Shown here: positions 24,338 to 33,915 of the stretch, one piece after another
Position numbering within the stretch: position 1 is the first letter of the stretch
How the letters are laid out: every line of letters begins with the position of its first letter
Assembly (NCBI GenBank): GCA_051867875.1
Contig: JBJDZG010000007.1
Span: 1 to 64,000 of the forward strand
Origin: RGIG4608 sp051867875
Lineage (GTDB): Bacteria; Bacillota; Clostridia; Oscillospirales; CAG-272
Direction of reading: 5' to 3'
Length of the DNA: 64,000 nt
Translations under genes and position numbers: made by a program
Notes under the pieces: model-generated
The model's database searches: none
What the model was told of the DNA's origin: nothing
Seen by the model: the letters and a program-made list of their open reading frames with translations, nothing else

Positions 24338-27300
24338 CTATATTTCAATAATCACGCTCTCGCCGTATGGCAGAGAATAGATAACGGTTTTGTCCGGAGC
24401 TTTGCCCATAAGACGTTCTATCGCCATCGAGTAATAGCGAAGCTGAGTGCCGTGGCGCTCGGTCATCTTTTTGATAACCAGACCTTCGTCGGAAAGCTCA
24501 GTCGGAGTCAGATAGTCGGTCTTGTAGTCGCAGAGGACTATACTTCCGTCGCTGTTTGTGTAAAACAGGTCGATAACACCCTGAACGAGTATCTCCTCGT
24601 TCTCAATATCGGCAGCGAACTCCTCGTCCTTTGTAAAATGAGAGGCTGGCAGGAGAATGTTGAAACGGGTTTCACGGTATACCTTGTCTGCTCTCTTGAA
24701 ATCCAAGTAAAACTTGCTTTCAAAGAACTTTTTGATTTGCGACAAATCTATGAGCTTTGCTATCTCGGGAGATATGAACTTGCTTTCGGTAAGGCGTTCA
24801 AGCTCGGCTTGGACTCCGTTTTTCTCGGCATTCTCAAAGTCGCAGAACTGTAAAAACAGATGAGTCGCCGTTCCGCGTTCCGCGGAGGTCGTTCTCTGTT
24901 TACTCTCGAAAAACTCCTCAATTTCAAGTATTTTCGCCTCGTCAAAGGCTTCGAGCGTTTCCGCATCGCTGTCCATATCGTCAAGCACCGTGGGAGTCAG
25001 CTTTGAAATCGAAAGCTTGGCGGGAAGCTTTGACAGGTGAGCGTGCGGATAGGAGTAAGCAAATCTTTCTTTCAGTTCGTCTGCGCCGTATTCGGGCTCT
25101 ACTTTGTCCTCTTCGCTCTCGCCGTCGCTAAGTACGGGCGGAGCGTAATCAAATTCAATTTCGCCCTTGTCGTATGACTCGAAGGTGTAACTGTCCCCGC
25201 TTTCAAGTGGATAAATCGAGGCGAGAATCATCGAAAGCCAGTTCTTGCAGTTTCGCACCTCAAAATCGCTTGCGAAGTAGTTAGTTAAAAGCGCCTTTTC
25301 ATCGAGCTTTTCAAGCTTTGAGGTTGATTTGCCCGTGATATAAAGTCTTTCTCTTGCGCGGGTGAGGGCGACGTAGAGTATTCGCATTTCCTCTTCAAGC
25401 TGACTGTCCTCAATCTGCTGTGCAACCGCCTCGCACATCGGAGTGGTAAGCTGTGCCATGCCCCCCGCATAAGCGAGCTTCAGGGCAATTCCCGCACTCT
25501 GATGATAGAGCATATTGAGCCTCGTGTCCTCCATGTTAAATCTGCTTTGTGCGTTGCAGATAAAGCAAACGGGGAATTCAAGCCCCTTGGACTTGTGAGC
25601 GGTTATCATCTGTACGGTGTTGGCGTCCGCATCCTCGTAGGTAAGTGAAGGTACTTTGTCGTTTTCAATAAGCTCGTTTATGTACGCGATAAAATTGTTA
25701 AGTCCCTTAAACGAGCCTGCCTCAAATTTTCTCGCCATCTCGTAAAGCCTTGTGAGATTTTTCCTGTTTGGGTTCTCAAAAGAATTAAGAGAGAGGTCTT
25801 TGTAAATGTGATTTAAGAGCTTGTCAATGGGAAGCGACGCCGCGAGTGCGCGGTAATGAGTCAGTTTTTCCGTAAAGCGGCGGTTTTTTTCTACTATCGA
25901 GCCGTCGGCACCCTCGCAATTTTCATAATCGCGCAGAGCCTCGAAAAGCGACATAGACGAGTCGGCACTTGTGCGTATTGTGATAAGGTCGTCCATGGTG
26001 TATGCAAATACGGGCGAGTAGAGCGTAGCCGTCAGCGGAATATCTCTGTGTGGATTGTCCACCGTGGAGAGAAGCGAGAGGGCGAGCAGTACGTCGGGAG
26101 TTTCAAAAAGGTCGTATTTCGAGTTGTCCGAGCACGGTATTCCGAGCGTTCCGAGCGCCCTTGAAATATCGGATGCGGGCGAGGTCGAGCGCATAAGAAT
26201 TGCGATATCTCTCGGCTGAATGGGCGTGCCGTCCGCTTTCTTTTCGTATTTTATAAGTCTGTTTATTTCATTTGCTATCCAGATAGCCTCGGGATTTATC
26301 GCGTCGCCGCCGTCCTCGCTCTTTTCTCTGTTTCTGCCGAGCTCGTCGGTGATGACGGCAATTTTGACCTTGGGTGAGGGCAGCGTTCTCTCGGGCTCGG
26401 ATTTTGAAAATATCAAATCGTCCTCGGGAGTGTATTCGATGCTCTTTCCGCAGTTTCCGAAAAGGAATGAAAATACCTTGTTTGTAAATTTTATAATGTT
26501 CTCGTCGCAACGGAAATTGTTTGACATAAATATCAGTGCGTTTTCACCGTCCGTGCCAAAATCAATGGGAGGAAACGCCTTTTTATAGCCTGCGAAAACA
26601 TCGGGGTCGGCACCTCTGAAGCTGTAAATGCTCTGCTTGATATCGCCGACCATAAATCTGTTGTCGGGACGGGAAATGAGGCTGAATATTCTGTCCTGCA
26701 TGGCATCGACGTCCTGATACTCGTCAATGTATATCTCGTCAAACTGCTCTCTGTATGCGAGTGCGATATCGCTCGGCGAGCCGTCCCCGTTTGCAAGCAG
26801 ACGGTAGGCGAAGTATCTTATGTCGTCAAATCCGAAGGCACGGCGCTTAATCTTTTCTTCGAGCGCACGCTCCTCAAATTCGGAGAGTATTCTGTGAAGT
26901 GAGGTGAGAATGTCGGCGGTCTTTTCCATAGAGGATTTTATGCCGTCTTCGTCAAACGAAAAGAACTTGTCGCGGGATTTCGTGATAAATGACGATTCTT
27001 CATTCCGCAGATTTACGCACATCAAAATTTCGTCGGTTTTGTAATCTGCCGAAAGCTTGCCGAGAGCCTGTTTGTTGTAGGAGAGCATTTTCTCCTTTGC
27101 GAGCGAGTAGCTCTTCTTGTCAAGTACCTCGCATAGCTCGCAAAGAAAAGTCTTTTCGTAGGCGAATGCGGGAAAATACAGTCTTTTTGCTTCGGCGGAG
27201 GACGCGATGACGACATCACAGCAACGCGTGAGCGCGTCGCGGTACGAGCGCACAGCACCCAAGAGATAGGCGTGTATTATTTTGCCCTGCCTGCTCTCAA

Positions 27301-27943
27301 AAAACTCTCTGCCTGCGTCGGCTCTGAGCTCTTCTGCCAGTGAAAGCACGGCGTCCGTGCCCTCGGTGCGCGAGGATAGCTTGTTTTGTAAGTCAAGAAA
27401 AATATCGGAGAGCGTGTCGCTCTTCTTTGCACTCGTAAAATTCTCGACGAAAGAGAGAAAATCGTCGTTTTCATCGTTTGAGAGGTCGTAGTGCTCCTCG
27501 ATTATCCCGTCCATTACTTCTTTGCGGAGCAGAGCCATCTCTCCCTCGTCGGCCAGGCGGAAGTTTGAGGGCAGAGAAAGACGCTGGAAGTTTGAGCGGA
27601 CTATATCGAGATAAAAAGAGTCTATCGTGCAGATATTCGCACTTTCAAGAAGAACCAACTGCTTTGAGAGATAAAGGCTCGTGGGATTTTTCTTAATCTC
27701 GTCCGATATCGCCTCTGATATTTTTCGCTTTAAGTCGGAAGCGGAGAGGCGAGTGAAGGTAACGACGAGCATTTTGTCAATGCTTGACGGACTGTTTTCG
27801 TCTGTCAGCGCACGCACTATTCTTTCCGTAAGCGTGGCGGTCTTTCCGGAGCCTGCGGCAGCGGAAACGAGCAGTGTTTTGCCGCGCGTTTCTATGGCAA
27901 GCTTTTGCTTCGGTGTCCAATTTCTGCTCATATTATCTGCCAC
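24338..27943 (-). CDS. addA: ATP-dependent helicase/nuclease AddA
   Basis: A 1201-residue UvrD-like helicase with a C-terminal nuclease domain; with AddB it resects double-strand ends for RecA. AAAGSGKTATLTERIV is Walker A and YIDEYQDVDAMQ is the DEYQD-type Walker B. MVGDIKQSIYSFRGADP is helicase motif III, and ITAHKSKGLEFPVCF lies in the C-terminal helicase domain. VLCDYKTDYL is the RecB-family nuclease motif, with Asp and Lys as catalytic residues. The length matches Bacillus AddA. It overlaps the addB stop by 11 bp, so the subunits are translationally coupled. Confidence 0.96.
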   Translation of the reverse strand: MADNMSRNWTPKQKLAIETRGKTLLVSAAAGSGKTATLTERIVRALTDENSPSSIDKMLVVTFTRLSASDLKRKISEAISDEIKKNPTSLYLSKQLVLLESANICTIDSFYLDIVRSNFQRLSLPSNFRLADEGEMALLRKEVMDGIIEEHYDLSNDENDDFLSFVENFTSAKKSDTLSDIFLDLQNKLSSRTEGTDAVLSLAEELRADAGREFFESRQGKIIHAYLLGAVRSYRDALTRCCDVVIASSAEAKRLYFPAFAYEKTFLCELCEVLDKKSYSLAKEKMLSYNKQALGKLSADYKTDEILMCVNLRNEESSFITKSRDKFFSFDEDGIKSSMEKTADILTSLHRILSEFEERALEEKIKRRAFGFDDIRYFAYRLLANGDGSPSDIALAYREQFDEIYIDEYQDVDAMQDRIFSLISRPDNRFMVGDIKQSIYSFRGADPDVFAGYKKAFPPIDFGTDGENALIFMSNNFRCDENIIKFTNKVFSFLFGNCGKSIEYTPEDDLIFSKSEPERTLPSPKVKIAVITDELGRNREKSEDGGDAINPEAIWIANEINRLIKYEKKADGTPIQPRDIAILMRSTSPASDISRALGTLGIPCSDNSKYDLFETPDVLLALSLLSTVDNPHRDIPLTATLYSPVFAYTMDDLITIRTSADSSMSLFEALRDYENCEGADGSIVEKNRRFTEKLTHYRALAASLPIDKLLNHIYKDLSLNSFENPNRKNLTRLYEMARKFEAGSFKGLNNFIAYINELIENDKVPSLTYEDADANTVQMITAHKSKGLEFPVCFICNAQSRFNMEDTRLNMLYHQSAGIALKLAYAGGMAQLTTPMCEAVAQQIEDSQLEEEMRILYVALTRARERLYITGKSTSKLEKLDEKALLTNYFASDFEVRNCKNWLSMILASIYPLESGDSYTFESYDKGEIEFDYAPPVLSDGESEEDKVEPEYGADELKERFAYSYPHAHLSKLPAKLSISKLTPTVLDDMDSDAETLEAFDEAKILEIEEFFESKQRTTSAERGTATHLFLQFCDFENAEKNGVQAELERLTESKFISPEIAKLIDLSQIKKFFESKFYLDFKRADKVYRETRFNILLPASHFTKDEEFAADIENEEILVQGVIDLFYTNSDGSIVLCDYKTDYLTPTELSDEGLVIKKMTERHGTQLRYYSMAIERLMGKAPDKTVIYSLPYGESVIIEI

Positions 27944-30900
27944 CCCTTTCTTGCTTTGCTCGGCAAATCGACTTCATTTTGCAATAACGGCAGGGAGATG
28001 CGTCGCCCTTGCGAAGCGGGTCGGCACTCGCTTTTCCGTCTTTCATTTCGTTCGCTATTTCTATGATGGTGTCGGCAAGCATCGTGTAGATTTTTTCAAA
28101 TCCGCCCTCGTCCACGAGCTCCTTGCCCGATACTCCGCCGTCATCGTTTACTTTTACTTTTGAAACTATTTTGGGATTCAGGTCGTGATTTATCGCGCGC
28201 AGAATTTCCTCGTCCGAGGATAAAAGTCCGCTTCGCGTAAATTCGTCCGTAATCATCTGCTCAATCCGGTCGCTCTCGCAAAATTGCGTTACCGAAACGG
28301 TGGGGGCGTTTGAGGAGAGATACTGAATACCCGCGGGAATGAGCTTCCCGTTGCCCTCGCAACCGAATTTTGCCTTTGTTGCTTCGTCGCCGGAATAGCA
28401 GATAGAGAACAGATATATTAAAAGCTGGGTGTTAAGTCCCTCTTTGAGCTCGTCAAATTTGAACTCCTTGCTTCCGGTCTTGTAGTCAACGACGCGGATA
28501 TAAACGTCGCCGTCGCGCCTGTACGTGTCAACTCTGTCGGCAATACCGCGCAGAGCAACCGTCGAGCCGTCGGCAAGTTCAAATTCAAGAGCCTTGATAC
28601 CGCCGTCTCCCATTCCGACCTTCAGCTCGAAAAATTCGGGGAAGAAATCGCTTTCCTTGAACTCCTCGATAAGACTTTTAGCTATCATAAACGAAAGTCT
28701 GTTAAGACGCTCGAAAAGGTGCTTTGTTCTGTTGGAGATGGAATACTCCTCGCCAAGAAGCTCGCAGAGATACTTTTTTACGGTGCGCGAGAGGATTTCT
28801 TCAATTTCCTCGTTCGTTACCGTAAGATTTAGTTTGCCGTCCGCACTTATCTCGCGCACGAACATTTCGAGAATGTAGTGAATGAAAGTTCCTATATCGT
28901 TAAGTCCGAGCACGGCTCGTTTACTCTCTCGAAGTCCGAGCACGTAGGTGCAGTAGTAGTCAAATCCGCAGAGAACGTATTTTTCAAGCCTTGATTGAGT
29001 CAGCGATAGCCTCTTGCCGAAAACGGTGCTTGCGATTTCGGGAGATACCCTGCATTCCTTTTGTGAAAGCGGAATATCAAGCCCCGATAAAAATGCGCCG
29101 CCACCCTCGCTGTTTTCGATGATTTCGGCTACCGCGCGGGCATTTTTGCTGTTTTTAATCGAAGAATAAGCGTCCTTTGCGCTCTCAATATTCCACACCT
29201 TGTCAAGCGGAGAAAGTGTGCTTTCTTTGATTACGGGAAGCGACTTGAAGAGCGAGCGCACCCTGTCAAATACTATCGACTGCCTCTGCGTGCTTCCGTC
29301 GGAGGAAAGCGCAGAGCAGGTGAGGATAAGCCTGTCCTTCGGGGCACTTAAAGCTCTGTACACGAAGAAGAGCTCTTCCGAGGTTTTAATACTTGTGCTT
29401 GCAGAAAGCGTGAGGTCAAGCCCCTCGAGGAGCTCTTTGTCGCGGTCCGTGAAAATTCCGCTGTCCTTTACGGAAGCGGGGAACTCACCCTCGTTAAGCC
29501 CCATAACAATGGCGACTTTAATCTTTCCCGTACGCATCATCGATGCAGAGCCTATCATCACCTCGTCCGCCGAGGTGGGAATTGTGCCTATGTCGCTCTC
29601 GCCGAACATCAGTGAGAGCGCAGAGGAAAATTCCTCAAAGCTGAACTGCCTGTCGCCGAAGGTGTTTGAAAGGTCGTAGAGAATATTCAAGGTCAGCGAA
29701 TATAGCTTCATATCCTCGTCAGCACTCTTTTTGTTGCCTGCGGCGAGGTGCGCCCTGCAGCTTTCGCGCGTCTTTTCGGTAATCTGCGAGTCTTTCAGAA
29801 AATCTATCGTCGCACGGCACATTTCCTTTACGTTGTTCGATGCGTCAAGCCTTGCAAAATAGAGTGCAAGCGGGGGAACCAAGGCGTCTTTGACCGCGTT
29901 TGCGGTTTTGAGTATCCTCTGTGCGCGTTCGGTAAATCTCGCACTGTAACCGTCGGGGTTCATCGTCCAGCTCTCGCCGAAAAATTTGTTTCCGTTTATG
30001 TTCCAAGTTGTTACGTAATCTTCGAAAATATCTATATCGTATGGGTCAATGTTGCAAAATCCAGATTTGAGAAACGCCAGAACGTTCTGCGCGCGCCAGT
30101 TGCTCTCTTTGATTTTCAGCGCGCTGAAAACGTATTTTGCAAGCGGTTTAGCCATAAGGTCGGTCTTTTCGCTGAAATAATAGGGAATACCGTATTTTTC
30201 AAGAGAGATGTCGAGAATACCGCGGTATTTTTCACTGTTTCGCAGAATTACGGCTATCTCGCCGTATTTCACACCGCCCCTTACCGCACGGCAAATCTCG
30301 CTTGCCGCGACGTCGCTCTCGGAATAGGGCGTGTCGCATAGATACGGCGTAATATCGCTCTCCTCGTCCTTTGCAAATGCGTAAGAGCCTGCGTTGAAAT
30401 TCCAGATATTTTCTTGCAGATATTTGAGTTGACGGGAGTCCGTCCTGTGATTTTCGGTAAGATAAGTTTCGTCAAAGGTGCAGCCCAAAAGATGCTTTTT
30501 GAGCCTCGACAGAGTCTGCCTTAAACTTTCAAGATGAATGGAGTTGTCCGCGGGCGTGGGCAAGGGGAGCGTTATGTACAACTCATCGCAGCGCTCGCCG
30601 ATTTTTGAAATCAGTTCAAACTCCTGCTTCGTAAAGCCCGCAAATGAGTCGATATAGACGTTTGTGCCCGCAAAAAAGTCGTTTGTTTTAAGGAGTTCAA
30701 GCACTTTTGAAATATCGTCGGAAGCGTCTGAAAAATATTCGCATAGCTGTGAATTGTACGCCGAATAAATAAGGGAAATGTCGCGGAGCTTTTTGTACGA
30801 CGAGCTCGACTCGTCAATTTTTTCGGTGGTCATCTCAAGCTTTTCGGGCGAGATGCAATACGCTTTCAGCTCATTTGTTGCGGAGAGCATTTTTTGAGTG

Positions 30901-31247
30901 AGCGAAAAGTCGCTCGCATCGCCCACGCGGTATTCTTCAAGCATGGGTGAAAGCTCGCGGAGCGTATTCCACATTACGAGGGCTTTGAGCGGCTTCGTCG
31001 CAAAATTATACGAAATTCCGCCGTAGGTCCTGAAAATCTTGTTGCACAGACGGGAGAAATTGAGCACCTCGACATTCATCTGTGCGCTTTCGTCAAGCGA
31101 GGAAATAACGGCTCTTTCCATGGCGACGGTTTCCTGCTCGGGAACTATCAGAAAAGCTCTTTTTCCTTGCCTTGCATCGACTGCGAGATACTTCATAACC
31201 GCATAAGTTTTGCCCGAGCCCGCAGGGCCGTATATGTAATGTACCAT
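27933..31247 (-). CDS. addB: ATP-dependent helicase/deoxyribonuclease AddB
   Basis: A 1104-residue partner of AddA. IYGPAGSGKTYAVMKYL at residues 4-20 is Walker A. The C-terminal RecB-like nuclease domain shows RVVDYKTGSKEF. Cysteines for a [4Fe-4S] cluster are seen in YVLCGFDYYC and in CRYCKMKSICR at the extreme C-terminus, as in Bacillus AddB, where the cluster pins the nuclease domain. In that family AddB carries Chi recognition. It starts 12 nt after the QueG-like gene and precedes addA. Confidence 0.95.
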   Translation of the reverse strand: MVHYIYGPAGSGKTYAVMKYLAVDARQGKRAFLIVPEQETVAMERAVISSLDESAQMNVEVLNFSRLCNKIFRTYGGISYNFATKPLKALVMWNTLRELSPMLEEYRVGDASDFSLTQKMLSATNELKAYCISPEKLEMTTEKIDESSSSYKKLRDISLIYSAYNSQLCEYFSDASDDISKVLELLKTNDFFAGTNVYIDSFAGFTKQEFELISKIGERCDELYITLPLPTPADNSIHLESLRQTLSRLKKHLLGCTFDETYLTENHRTDSRQLKYLQENIWNFNAGSYAFAKDEESDITPYLCDTPYSESDVAASEICRAVRGGVKYGEIAVILRNSEKYRGILDISLEKYGIPYYFSEKTDLMAKPLAKYVFSALKIKESNWRAQNVLAFLKSGFCNIDPYDIDIFEDYVTTWNINGNKFFGESWTMNPDGYSARFTERAQRILKTANAVKDALVPPLALYFARLDASNNVKEMCRATIDFLKDSQITEKTRESCRAHLAAGNKKSADEDMKLYSLTLNILYDLSNTFGDRQFSFEEFSSALSLMFGESDIGTIPTSADEVMIGSASMMRTGKIKVAIVMGLNEGEFPASVKDSGIFTDRDKELLEGLDLTLSASTSIKTSEELFFVYRALSAPKDRLILTCSALSSDGSTQRQSIVFDRVRSLFKSLPVIKESTLSPLDKVWNIESAKDAYSSIKNSKNARAVAEIIENSEGGGAFLSGLDIPLSQKECRVSPEIASTVFGKRLSLTQSRLEKYVLCGFDYYCTYVLGLRESKRAVLGLNDIGTFIHYILEMFVREISADGKLNLTVTNEEIEEILSRTVKKYLCELLGEEYSISNRTKHLFERLNRLSFMIAKSLIEEFKESDFFPEFFELKVGMGDGGIKALEFELADGSTVALRGIADRVDTYRRDGDVYIRVVDYKTGSKEFKFDELKEGLNTQLLIYLFSICYSGDEATKAKFGCEGNGKLIPAGIQYLSSNAPTVSVTQFCESDRIEQMITDEFTRSGLLSSDEEILRAINHDLNPKIVSKVKVNDDGGVSGKELVDEGGFEKIYTMLADTIIEIANEMKDGKASADPLRKGDASPCRYCKMKSICRAKQERGGR

Positions 31248-31259
31248 AATCTCTCCTTT

Positions 31260-32072
31260 CTATAATTTTTCAAGTATTTTGAGGTTTCGTATTATAGTCT
31301 GCTTTCCGCGCCACGAATAAGCGCGTTCGGAAAATTCCGTTTCGCTCATATTTTCAACGTCCTCACTGCGAAGCACGGGTTTCGTCGAGGGCTTAAAAAA
31401 TTCTACGCCGGTGTAAATCGTTCCGTTTCTTACGGCTTTTTTTGTGTGAGGGCAGACCTCTTGGCAAATGTCGCACCCCCAAGCGCAGCCGCTCGCCTTT
31501 ATGAGCTCGCCCTCTCTCTTTGTAAGCTCGCCCTTTTTCTGCGTGAGAGACGAAAGACAGAGGAAAATATCCGTATTAACGGGACAGGCACGAAGGCACT
31601 GTCCGCAGTTTTCGCAGTGTTCCGCATCTCTTGCAAAAGAGGGAAGAAGCGCGTCGGTAACTATCTCGCCGATAAATACGTACGACGAGTATTTTTCGGT
31701 TATAAGCAAGTGGTTTTTACCGATTACCCCGAGTCCCGCGCGCGCACCCGCCTCTATCTCGTCAATGGGCGAATGGTCGGAAAAAATCGCAAATTTGTTT
31801 TCGGGATAGCGCTCGCGCAGTTTACCCAAAAGCTCGTCTTTAAGCGAGGCGAAAAAGAGGTGATAATCCCTGCTCACCGCGTATGAGGATATGTTGCGCT
31901 CGCCTGCGCTTACCTCTGTAAGATAGGGAACGGCGAAAATAATGACCGAGCCGTCCGCAATTCCAAAACGGTTCAGCAGATACGGACGTTTTACGGTGCA
32001 CTCGTCAAGGCGGAGTGCGGAAACGAGTTCAATATTCAGTTTTCCGAGCTCAGCGCACAAAAATCCGTACAC
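31260..32072 (-). CDS. QueG-like double [4Fe-4S] protein, short form (GTG start)
   Basis: A 270-residue protein related to epoxyqueuosine reductase. IDEIEAGARAGLGVIGKNHLLI is the cobalamin-site region of the QueG family. CENCGQCLRACPVN and CAWGCDICQEVCPH supply the two [4Fe-4S] clusters. Characterised QueG enzymes are longer (about 370-390 residues), with a C-terminal HEAT-like tail that binds tRNA; that tail is absent here. It may therefore be a shortened QueG or a related reductase. The start is GTG 32072, with AAGGGGG upstream. It is the first gene of the operon with addB and addA. Confidence 0.8.
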   Translation of the reverse strand: MYGFLCAELGKLNIELVSALRLDECTVKRPYLLNRFGIADGSVIIFAVPYLTEVSAGERNISSYAVSRDYHLFFASLKDELLGKLRERYPENKFAIFSDHSPIDEIEAGARAGLGVIGKNHLLITEKYSSYVFIGEIVTDALLPSFARDAEHCENCGQCLRACPVNTDIFLCLSSLTQKKGELTKREGELIKASGCAWGCDICQEVCPHTKKAVRNGTIYTGVEFFKPSTKPVLRSEDVENMSETEFSERAYSWRGKQTIIRNLKILEKL

Positions 32073-32106
32073 GGCTGCACCCCCTTCAAAATAATGATAT
32101 ATACCT

Positions 32107-32135
32107 ATTATAAACTAAAAGCCACATTTAGACAA
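32107..32135 (-). promoter_or_regulatory. Promoter of the queG-like/addB/addA operon
   Basis: On the minus strand TTGTCT (32135-32130), 17-nt spacer, TATAAT (32112-32107). The leader is about 30 nt. Confidence 0.75.
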
Positions 32136-32255
32136 CACAATTTTGAAAAATAATTTATCTTTTAGTCAAAAAGTGTCTTTTTATGCCTTTTGTTCAAAAA
32201 AAATTCACATATTAGGTATAAAATGAAAAAGTAGACAAAATATAACGGAGAATTT

Positions 32256-33092
32256 ATGGATATAAACACAAACGACATTTTGACCTGTCCCGTCTGCCGC
32301 CGTCCGCTTAAAAGAGAGGGAAACAGTTTTTTCTGCAACGGCGAAAAGCGGCACTGCTTCGACGTTTCAGCATCCGGACACGCAAATCTCTGCCCGGGCA
32401 GAGCGACGGGGGGCGACGGTAAGAGCCTCGTCCGTTCAAGAACGCAATTTTTAAGCCGCGGATACTATAAGCCCATTTCGGACAAGGTCTGCGAGCTTCT
32501 CGGAGAGCTCTCGGAGCGGTCCTTCGTCGTAGACGCAGGCTGTGGAGAGGGCTATTATACGAATAATATCGCAAGAGCCACGGGCGCTCATACCTACGGC
32601 TTTGATTTGTCCAAAGAGGCGATAATTTCGGCTTCCAAAAGTGCCAAAAGAGAGGGAATATCAAACGCTTCCTTCTTCGTCGGAGGAATATACGATTTGC
32701 CCGTTTGCGATGGCGGTGCAGACGCCGTTACGAGCATTTTTGCACCCTGCTCGGAGAGCGAATTTTCCCGAATCTTGAAGGACGGAGGGAAGCTAATCGT
32801 CGTAGCGTCGGGAAGAAATCATCTTTACGGCTTGAAAGAAGCCGTATACGACAGCGTGCATATAAACGAAATGCGTGCGGATTTGCCAAAAGAAATGACT
32901 TTGCTTGAAAAGCATACGCTCTCGTACAAGATAGATTTGCCCGACTCGCAGAGTATAAGGGATTTGTTTTCAATGACGCCTTATTACTACCGCACGAGCG
33001 AGCGGGATATGCAAAAGCTCCTCGCGCTCGGAGCGCTGACGACCGAGGTCGAGGCTGATATCTTCGTTTACGGAAAGGAAGTGGGAAAATGA
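32256..33092 (+). CDS. RlmA-like 23S rRNA guanine-N1 methyltransferase family protein
   Basis: A 278-residue methyltransferase with an N-terminal zinc knuckle (TCPVCRRPL, then FFCNGEKRHCFDVSASGH) followed by a Rossmann SAM-binding domain (VVDAGCGEGYYT). The order zinc-finger then MTase, and the phrase HCFDVSASGHANLCPG, are typical of RlmA(I)/RlmA(II), which methylate G745 or G748 of 23S rRNA. TlrB-type homologues give macrolide resistance, but resistance cannot be claimed from sequence. The stop overlaps the next ATG by 4 bp (ATGA). Confidence 0.88.
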   Translation: MDINTNDILTCPVCRRPLKREGNSFFCNGEKRHCFDVSASGHANLCPGRATGGDGKSLVRSRTQFLSRGYYKPISDKVCELLGELSERSFVVDAGCGEGYYTNNIARATGAHTYGFDLSKEAIISASKSAKREGISNASFFVGGIYDLPVCDGGADAVTSIFAPCSESEFSRILKDGGKLIVVASGRNHLYGLKEAVYDSVHINEMRADLPKEMTLLEKHTLSYKIDLPDSQSIRDLFSMTPYYYRTSERDMQKLLALGALTTEVEADIFVYGKEVGK

Positions 33093-33805
33093 GAGTTTCG
33101 CTCTGCGTACCAATGTATAACGAAAGCTCCATAATTGCGGATACCGCAAAAACGCTTTATGAATATATGAGTAAGCATTACGGCAGGGATTTTGAAATCA
33201 TCTTCGCGGACGACGGAAGCCGCGACGGCTCTGCCGATATAGTAAATTCGCTCGCCTTGCCGTCTGTTAAGGTCGTGGGCTACGGAAAAAATCAGGGAAA
33301 GGGCTGTGCAGTGCGCCACGCCGTGCTCGCCTCGTGCGGCGATACGGTAATTTTCACGGACGCGGACCTCGCGTACGGTACGGACATCATAGCGGACGCC
33401 GTTTCGTTGATTGAGGGTAAGAATTACGACTCAGCCGTCGCCTCGCGCGCGAAGCACAAGGAGGGCTACGATGGCTACACTCCCGTAAGAAAACTCGCCT
33501 CTAAGGTCTATATCAGGGTGCTCAACCTCTTCGGCGGCATTAAAATATCCGACGCACAGTGCGGTTTTAAGGCGTTTGCGGGCGATATCGGAAGAGAGAT
33601 TTTCTCGCACTGCCAAACTAACAATTTCGCTTTTGACCTTGAGGTTATACTCATCGCTCAAAAAATGAAGCTCCGCATTTTTGAAATGCCCGCAAAAATC
33701 ATAAATCACCGGGAATCCAAGGTGAACGTCCTGCGCGACTCGGTAAAAATGGTTAGGGAAATATCCAAAATCAAAAAGCGCATCAAACATCTCAATTTCC
33801 AATAG
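33089..33805 (+). CDS. Glycosyltransferase family 2, dolichyl/polyprenyl-phosphate type
   Basis: A 238-residue GT-A enzyme. VPMYNESSIIADTAK, FADDGSRDGSADI and FTDADLAYG give the nucleotide-sugar and metal-binding positions, and DAQCGFKAF is typical of the DPM1/ALG5 group, which charges polyprenyl phosphate with a sugar. There is no C-terminal membrane domain, as in short DPM1-type enzymes. It is coupled to the methyltransferase gene by a 4-bp overlap. The acceptor and sugar are unknown; a later flippase gene (38771) is a possible partner by inference. Confidence 0.88.
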   Translation: MRVSLCVPMYNESSIIADTAKTLYEYMSKHYGRDFEIIFADDGSRDGSADIVNSLALPSVKVVGYGKNQGKGCAVRHAVLASCGDTVIFTDADLAYGTDIIADAVSLIEGKNYDSAVASRAKHKEGYDGYTPVRKLASKVYIRVLNLFGGIKISDAQCGFKAFAGDIGREIFSHCQTNNFAFDLEVILIAQKMKLRIFEMPAKIINHRESKVNVLRDSVKMVREISKIKKRIKHLNFQ

Positions 33806-33847
33806 TCCCAATATTTTTAATATTTAACAAAAAAAGTGAAATTACAC

Positions 33848-33876
33848 TTGAATTTCTCCTGAATATGTGATATTAT
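33848..33876 (+). promoter_or_regulatory. Predicted promoter of the 33916-37142 operon
   Basis: TTGAAT (33848-33853), 17-nt spacer, TATTAT (33871-33876). Confidence 0.65.
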
Positions 33877-33915
33877 AGATTATCAAGACACCCAACTTAA
33901 TCTTTGGAGGTATTT

